The position numbers and the translations under genes were made by a program. Of a stretch of DNA of 64,000 nucleotides, positions 58,465 to 64,000 are shown piece by piece. This DNA is from Closterium sp. NIES-65 (lineage: Eukaryota > Streptophyta > Zygnematophyceae > Desmidiales > Closteriaceae). Numbering within the stretch: position 1 is the stretch's first letter; every line of letters begins with the position of its first letter. The stretch lies in NCBI GenBank assembly GCA_948144175.1, contig CANXME010000213.1, forward strand, positions 992,001 through 1,056,000, in the 5' to 3' direction. The notes beneath the pieces were generated by a model. It saw only the letters and a program-made list of their open reading frames with translations, did not search any database and was not told the DNA's origin.

Positions 58465-58790
58465 GGCGGTGGGCGACAGTGGCGGTGGGGGGAAGCGTGG
58501 GCGACGGTGGCGGTGGGGGGAAGCGTGGGCGACGGTGGCGGTGGGGGGAAGCGTGGGCAACGGTGGCGGTGGGGGGAAGCGTGGGCGACGGTGGCGGTGG
58601 GGGGAAGCGTGGGCGACGGTGGCGGTGGGGGGAAGCGTGGGCGACGGTGGCGGTGGGGGGAAGCGTGGGCGGCGGTGGCGGTGGGGGGAAGCGTGGGCGA
58701 CGGTGGGGGGAAGCGTGGGCGACGGTGGGGGGAAGCGTGGGCGACGGTAGGAGGAAGCAAGGGTGACGGTGGGGGGAAGCGTGGGACAGA
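58465..58790. repeat. 28-bp array GACGGTGGCGGTGGGGGGAAGCGTGGGC
   Basis: Unit based on GGTGGGGGGAAGCGTGGGC with an optional GGC insertion, about 12 copies of 22-28 bp. The same unit reappears at 59715-59870. Confidence 0.9.
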
Positions 58791-58938
58791 GTAACTCAGC
58801 CATATGACGAGGGAGGAAGGAAACACCTGAGGCGCCAAAGAGGCAGGGGCACACTGTAGTACAAGAGAAGCGCTGGATGCAGGCAGACGAACTAGGGGGA
58901 GAAAGAGCCGACATCTGATGGTGCAGGCTGGGAATAAC

Positions 58939-59013
58939 CTTGCAAATCACATGCGGGTAGCCCACCCATTCCCACGTCACGTGGCACGTCACCCCGTCCA
59001 CCTGCAGCGGTGC
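58939..59013 (-). other. Exon-like segment inside the TIR element
   Basis: Minus-strand 75-nt stretch reading APLQVDGVTCHVTWEWVGY then PHVICK, bounded by ...GTGAAG/ and /GTTATT, in phase 0. Unlike its surroundings it is not low-complexity. A second such piece lies further upstream on the minus strand around 59420-59180 (ERWGWGRDSIAVGCHK, then after GGCAG/ VLLRLWRRALGAQPGQR). They may be exons of a host gene captured by the transposon. I do not recognise the protein. Confidence 0.3.
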
Positions 59014-59714
59014 CTTCACAACGGAGAAGGGAGGGGAGGACGACTGTGGGGTAATGAACGAACAGAGTAAGGGAGGAGGGCAGGAGGTAAAAATGTGGCA
59101 TGGTAAAAGGGTGGATAGGATAGGAGGATGCCTGGACCCTCTCTCCCTCCCCTCCACCTCCCCTGCCCCGCCTCCCCCGCTCCCCTGCCCCCTGTCATCT
59201 GAAGCACTGCGCTCCTTGCTGCCCGACTGCACGCGCTGCCCCGGCTGTGCGCCCAGCGCTCTTCTCCAAAGCCGCAGCAGCACCTGCCATGCGTGCGGGG
59301 TTGGTGCAAGAGAGAGAAGGGTGGGTGCTGCTGATGCACCTTGTGACATCCCACCGCGATCGAGTCACGACCCCATCCCCAGCGCTCGAGACCTGCCCGC
59401 CATAGGTCCGCGGCCAGGGTGGGTGAGAGGCAGGGAGGGAGGGAGAATGAGAGAAGGAAAGGAGGGTGCAAGGATGGGGTGGTAGGAGTGAGAAGGTGGT
59501 AATGGGGAGAGCGAGAGCGACCAAATGCGGCAATGGGAAGGGAAGCAACAACGATAGGAACAGATGAGAGGGTGGGCGGCGTGGGTGGAGAAGCAATGGT
59601 GATGAAGAGGTGGAACGTGATTGGCAAGGAACTGATGACGACGTGGAGAGAGGTGGGAGAGAAGGGAGGTCGGCGGGGAGGCTCATTTCCAGGCGACAGG
59701 GAGGAGGATGAGAG

Positions 59715-59880
59715 GGGAAGCGTGGGCGACGGTGGGGGGAAGCGTGGGCGACGGTGGGGGGAAGCGTGGGCGATGTGGGGGTAAGCGTGGGCGACGTTGG
59801 GGGAAAGCGTGGGCGACGGTGGGGGGAAGCGTGAGCGACGGTGGGGGGAAGCGTGAGTGACGGTGGGAGGAACCGTAGGC
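59715..59880. repeat. 22-bp array GACGGTGGGGGGAAGCGTGGGC
   Basis: About seven imperfect units, related to the array at 58465-58790. Confidence 0.85.
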
Positions 59881-59999
59881 GATGAGCGGGGAAGTGTGAG
59901 GGAAGGTGGGGGAAGGAAGGGGTGAGCGACGATGTGGGGAAGCGTTGGTAAAGGCAGGAGGAAGCGTGAGCGGCGGTAAGGGGAAGCGTGAGCGGTGGT

Positions 60000-60265
60000 G
60001 GGGAAGAGCTCGGGCGACGGTGAGGAAGAGCTCGGGCGACGGTAAGGAAGAGCTCGGGCGACGGTGAGGAAGAGCTCGGGCGACGGTGAGGAAGAGCTTG
60101 GGTGATGGTGAGGAAGAGCTCGGGCGACGGTGAGGAAGAGCTCGGGCGACGGTGAGGAAGAGCTCGGGCGACGGTGAGGAAGAGCTCGGGCGACGGTGAG
60201 GAAGAGCTCGGGCGACGGTGAGGAAGAGCTCGGGTGACGGTGAGGAAGAGCTCGGGCGACAGTGA
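60000..60265. repeat. 22-bp array GAAGAGCTCGGGCGACGGTGAG
   Basis: About 12 near-identical 22-bp units, each containing a SacI-type GAGCTC. Near the right end of the TIR element. Confidence 0.93.
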
Positions 60266-60769
60266 GGGGAAGCGTGGGTGTGCGTGGGGGAGTGTGTAAG
60301 AGACGGTGGGGGGAAGCGTGTGGAACGCGGAAGGCGATAGGGCCTAAATGCGATGTGCGCGGGGTTGCGATGCCAGGGCGAGCGAGATCGAAAACGTGAT
60401 ACGCCACTAACATAGTTGCTGTCATGCCGATAAGCCACGACCATCAATCCGTTCGGGGTTTCTATTTTGGCCGCAGGATAGATACGCCTGGATTTCTAAG
60501 GGTCCCGTAATATTCGTGAAAGCGATCGTGGCCTATGCTATGTTATAATTTTTTTCCGGACTCTTGGAACAATCTACGAGTAGTAGGAAAAGCACGACCT
60601 GAATTACCAATGTAGGCAAACTGTGCACACTTAGAGTGGTTGTTCCTTGAGAAAGGTGTTGGGACCCTCGCCAACCAAACCTCTTCTACTGCACGACTCA
60701 GTGTTTTTTTGTGTGCGATCTTTTCTGGTAACCAGCCTGGCTCGGGAAGTCAGCTGTGGGTTCGGTAGG

Positions 60770-60787
60770 CAAACTGTGCACAGTTTG
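60770..60787. promoter_or_regulatory. Subterminal palindrome, right end of the TIR element
   Basis: The same perfect 18-bp palindrome, about 32 bp from the right terminus. A third partial copy (CAAACTGTGCACA) is at 60617-60629, and a copy of the inner TIR sequence (GACCTGAATTAC) at 60596-60607. Confidence 0.55.
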
Positions 60788-61814
60788 CCATCTTTTTTTT
60801 GTAATTCAGGTCTTGGGCTTTAAGTGTAGAGCATTCAAGGGATGGTGCTGGTTATGGAGCTGGAGGTGGGAAGAGCGGCTTCAAAAAGAAGTGGAAGGGC
60901 AAAAAGAATGAGAACTCCCAAGAGGAGAGTGGCGGAGGTCAGGGAGAGGTGTGCTTGTATTGCAAGAAGCGCTACATGTCATCCTAATGTACTGCTGTGT
61001 GCTCGTGCAATCCATACTTGAATCAATTGCATGAGCTTAAATCATTATGCATGGCTGTTAGATTTTATCACCTCTGTGTTTCTCTCCAAGTCTAAATGCT
61101 TGATCGCGCAGGAGAAATCCATGGCTTTTCAACGATACCAAGTGTGTCTTGTTCCGACCAAGATCGCCCAAGTTACAAGATTTCCAAGATTTGTGAATTC
61201 TATCTTAAGTTGGGATACTAACTAAAGTGGACGATTATTGGGTGATGATTATAAAGGGATCTTTAGTTGGGTGGTTAGGAAGGCAACTTTGACTTTTGGA
61301 TTGGGTGGCTAGAAGTTTCTAGCATGGGTTGCAGATGTTGCAACATCTAGGCAAAATCCAATTGGATTGGATTTTGCATGTGACATCTCAAGGACGTCAT
61401 CATGATGGTTGCATCTTTGATGCTATGAAGGCTCCCACTATCCTTCCAAAACATTGGAAGAGCCCTTCCCTCATAAGGTTCTCATGAAATATCTCAACTC
61501 CTTATTCTATGCCTAATGTTAGTTCTTCCTCCATTCATTCTAGTGAAAGCAGCAGATATATCTTTTTTGTTGGTTCTCACTCCCTAATGATAGCTAAGAC
61601 CAGCGCGCGCAATCCTACCAAGCGGATTTGCGTCTAGTTGAGATTTGAGTTCGTCGTAAGTCTTCAAAATGACTGGATCCTATGCAACAAGGTTCCCGCC
61701 TAGCTAGGGTAGTCACGCTATAAACACCTGCCTTCAATGTATGATCAGTTCATTCAGTCACAGCTTCGTTCTTCGTTTTCCGCGCAACTCTCATTTACAA
61801 CTCATAACAGGTTA

Positions 61815-61864
61815 ACACCTTTATCAAAACGTAAAACTTAAAACTCAAACTGAAACTTAAAACA
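61815..61864. other. 50-bp spacer between two Gypsy elements
   Basis: A-rich stretch with AAAACTTAAAAC-type repetition. It separates the right target duplication of G1 from the LTR start of the second Gypsy element. Confidence 0.5.
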
Positions 61865-63112
61865 TGTAAGGAAGAATCCTTTTCCTTACTTCGTGCCCGT
61901 GCTTACCGCGTACATGACTGTTCCCGTCACCGGCACCCAAAAGTAAAACGTTACCCGCTCGCGACACTCGCCTCGACCACTGTTCCCGCCACTATACACA
62001 TCGCGGCCCAACCTCACGGTTCGGTTGGTAACCCACGCTCCGGTCCTCCACCTCGACATTTCCCAACCTCGGCGCTAGGCCCATAGCGCACCCCAATTTC
62101 TCGCGCTTCCGTTACCACGCTCGCTTCGCTATATTTTCTTCGCTCATGCCTTCGCTCAATGTACTGTTTTGCTTTGATAGTGCAATTCTCGCTCGCTCGC
62201 TCAATTGCACGCGTAACACTTGGTATTCAGAGTCGACAATCTCTTCTTGGATCGCACCCACACCTTCTCTTCCCCACTATCTCAATTTTTGGAGGGGGCA
62301 GAAGTCTCTTAGCACCCAAGCATCGCCGCTCGAGTGCTCTCTCGTAAGCACGCACGGCCACGACTGAGGCTCTTGCTCAACTCACCCGACACCCCCGCCA
62401 TGGCCAAATTCAACCTCGTGACGTTGACCCAAGAACGCCTCGTCGCACTCGTACGCCAACTTGAAGAATCGGCACTCAAAATTGCGACACTCACGGCGGA
62501 ACGTGACTCCGCCCGGCAGCAGTCAACGGCCAATGCACCCGAGCAATCGGATGAGCCGATAGTCATCTCTCCTGACACACCTCACACCACGACAGTATGG
62601 GACAGCGCTCAGGTGCAGCCAGTGATGGCGTCGCCCAATCGATGCCTGGCATGGAGAGAAACAGGGCCGCCCCAACCACGAATGCACCTCACGAATCCCG
62701 TCGTCACGTCGAATTTGCAGCAACGATCGGCAACGACAACATCGGTGCACCAATGTTGCTCAAGCCGCAACGCCCGCCCTGCTTCGATCCTAGCCAACGC
62801 GGAGGTACGGCGATTCAACCGTGGGTCTTCACGATGAACGACTTTTCTTACGCTAATTACGTCACGTCAGACGCAGGGAAGATACGATATGATGTTTCGT
62901 TGCTGCGGGGCCCCGCCATGGACTGGTGGCGAGTCATCGTGACGTCGCCATGCGGCGCCGCCATCGCAAGAGGAAGGGCCCACAGTGCCAGCTGTTACCT
63001 CAAGTTCATTCTACCAAACCGCCCAATACAACACGTGGGATGCGTGGTGCGCAGGGCTTAAGGCGCGCTTCAAGCCGATTGCGGCTTCTATTTTGTTAGA
63101 ATTGAACAAGAG
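61865..63112 (+). mobile_element. Second Ty3/Gypsy element (G2), 5' part
   Basis: LTR 61865-62218, starting TGTAAGGAAGAATCC (like G1's TGTAAGGAAATTTTCC) and ending GTAACA. The primer site TGGTATTCAGAGTCG is at 62221. Gag starts at about 62400 (MAKFNLVTLTQERLVALVRQ) with a coiled-coil-like N-terminus. The capsid motif LLRGPAMDWWR is at about 62905. The sequence is cut by a Copia insertion at 63113, and the rest lies outside the window. Broken. Confidence 0.8.
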
Positions 63113-64000
63113 TGAATGCACTAGAAAAGTGTTGGGTACAAGTAGGAAACCCTAAACTTACTGTACCCCATAGTAAATACCCCACTACAGCCTAAACAAA
63201 CTGTAGCAGATATAACATTTGACACACCCCCATAGGCAAAGTGGGGGAGAGCAAGGGGTCACAAGACCAGTCAAGAAAGGCAAAGCAAGCTCACGGTGGA
63301 TCACAACGTCACCACACACTCTGAGCACAAGCAATGGGCCACAAGGCCAGTTCACATGCACAGGCATATATGCAACACAAATAGCACAGTGATCTCTACC
63401 GAGCAAGGCAAGCATGCGGGTATATATATAGATCACAGTACAAGAAAAGCCTACACCAAGTGAGTGAAAGTGGGCACAAGCCCTAGCATAGTGCAGAAAC
63501 GCTGATGATCACCAGACTGAAGTGCCTTGGTGAATATATCAGCAGTGTTGGCCCGAGTGGCCACGTAACACAAACGAAGCTGACCACGCTGCTGCAACTC
63601 TCAAGCCAGGAAGTAACGCAGAGCAATGTGCTTCATTCTGTGCTCCAGTCTGTGCTCCTCACACAAGGCAATGGTAGCATTGTTGTCGACGTACAGCACT
63701 TGAGGAGAACAAGGCCGCTCTCCCAAGTCAGTCAGCAGGTAGGTGAGCCAGCGCAACTCCTGTGCAGCCATGGCTGAGGCATAGATCCCAGCCTCACAAC
63801 TGGAGCTGAGAACTGAAGACGAGCGAGTAGAACACCAAGAAACTGAACTAGAGCCAAGGCTGAAGGTGTAACCCTGTGACGACCGCTGTGTAGCCTGGTC
63901 GTCAACCCGAGAAGCGTCTGAGTGCCCAGTGAGAACAAATGAGCTCCTCCCTCCAAGCACAAGCCCCATGCTTGATGTACTGCACAAGTAGTGCAGTACC
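63113..64000 (-). mobile_element. Copia LTR retrotransposon (element I), 3' end only in window
   Basis: Minus orientation: 3' LTR 63113-63224 (112 bp), G-rich tract, the conserved 3' non-coding block, then the C-terminal RNase H region from about 63500 to the window end (SSCEAGIYASAMAAQELRW, LYVDNNATIALC). The left flank is AAGAG; the other end is beyond the window. Some decay is visible. Confidence 0.85.

Larger units (their letters stand above)
55002..60819. mobile_element. TIR DNA transposon with TTAA target duplication, no transposase seen
   Basis: Terminal inverted repeats of 19 bp, AGCCCAACACCTGAATTAC at 55002-55020 and its complement with one mismatch at 60801-60819. TTAA lies on each side (54998-55001 and 60820-60823). 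Removing the element and one TTAA restores a continuous gag reading across the site. TTAA duplications are typical of piggyBac-type transposases, though a TA duplication (Tc1/mariner) cannot be excluded because the site is palindromic. Subterminal 18-bp palindromes occur near both ends. The 5.4-kb interior is polypyrimidine DNA and GC-rich minisatellites with a few exon-like pieces. I see no transposase, so it is non-autonomous. Confidence 0.82.
53281..61689 (+). mobile_element. Gag-only LTR retrotransposon (element H, TR-GAG type), broken
   Basis: Long LTRs, 53281-54036 (756 bp) and about 60975-61689 (715 bp, start eroded), ending GCAACA. A perfect duplication AGGTT flanks it (53276-53280 and 61690-61694). 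The primer site TGGTATTAGAGC lies at 54039. The only coding part is a Copia-type gag, from about 54275, ending in a Cys-rich knuckle (CLYCKK) at about 60950 that leads straight into the 3' LTR. No pol remains. The gag is split by the DNA element 55002-60819. The element lies in the 3' LTR of Gypsy G1. Broken in a few places. Confidence 0.88.
22202..61809 (+). mobile_element. Ty3/Gypsy LTR retrotransposon (G1), broken and enlarged by nested insertions
   Basis: The 5' LTR is 22202-22481. After two bases the primer site TGGTATCAGAGC follows at 22484. The 3' LTR survives as 53106-53280 plus 61695-61809. A matching 5-bp duplication GGTTA lies at 22197-22201 and 61810-61814. Its own parts (22482-22717, 30049-30340, 31901-32739, 45084-46909, 52872-53105) run in Gypsy order: leader, gag, zinc knuckle and protease, then RT, RNase H and integrase. 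Together about 4 kb remain of a 39.6-kb span. The order RT-RNase H-integrase separates it from the Copia elements. It is the oldest frame of this region, broken many times apart from the five direct insertions. Confidence 0.9.

Noticed and set aside
57820-58790. Regularly spaced repeats as a CRISPR array
   Set aside because: Units are contiguous minisatellites with no unique spacers, and the context is eukaryotic.

Overview
The window looks like nuclear DNA of a green-lineage eukaryote, most likely a streptophyte alga or early-diverging land plant. The evidence is an actin gene whose introns fall at the positions conserved in plants, a plant-type alpha/beta-hydrolase with a transit-peptide-like N-terminus, and many LTR retrotransposons primed by initiator-Met tRNA. 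Species cannot be fixed from the sequence alone. The host DNA is GC-rich, with polypyrimidine and short-tandem-repeat introns.

Layout. Positions 410-6408 (+) hold a six-exon alpha/beta-hydrolase gene. Positions 7993-6552 (-) hold a five-exon actin gene, probably with a leader intron reaching about 9066. The two genes converge, about 140 bp apart. An intron of each holds a copy of the same short inverted-repeat DNA element (5541-5995 and 8423-8992), in opposite orientation.

From about 9950 to the end the window is almost entirely transposable elements. A hAT-like short element (9952-17303) is split by a Copia element (10286-17098). Then come two old Copia remnants (17789-18673 and 18918-20430) and a 345-bp miniature LTR element (20693-21037) with tRNA-like pol III boxes.

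Positions 22202-61809 are one Ty3/Gypsy element of about 4 kb, stretched to 39.6 kb by nested insertions. These are a young, apparently whole Copia (22718-30043, minus strand), a gene-less LTR element (30346-31895), a mosaic Copia (32740-45083) that itself holds a young Copia (36811-42794), another Copia (46910-52866), and a gag-only LTR element (53281-61689). The last contains a 5.8-kb TIR DNA element (55002-60819) flanked by TTAA. A second Gypsy begins at 61865 and is cut by a further Copia from 63113 to the window end.

Most insertions can be ordered in time because matching 5-bp (or TTAA) target duplications flank them. The two host genes have no evident functional link. The biology of the rest is element-on-element insertion, mobilisation of non-autonomous elements, and possible capture of host exons.
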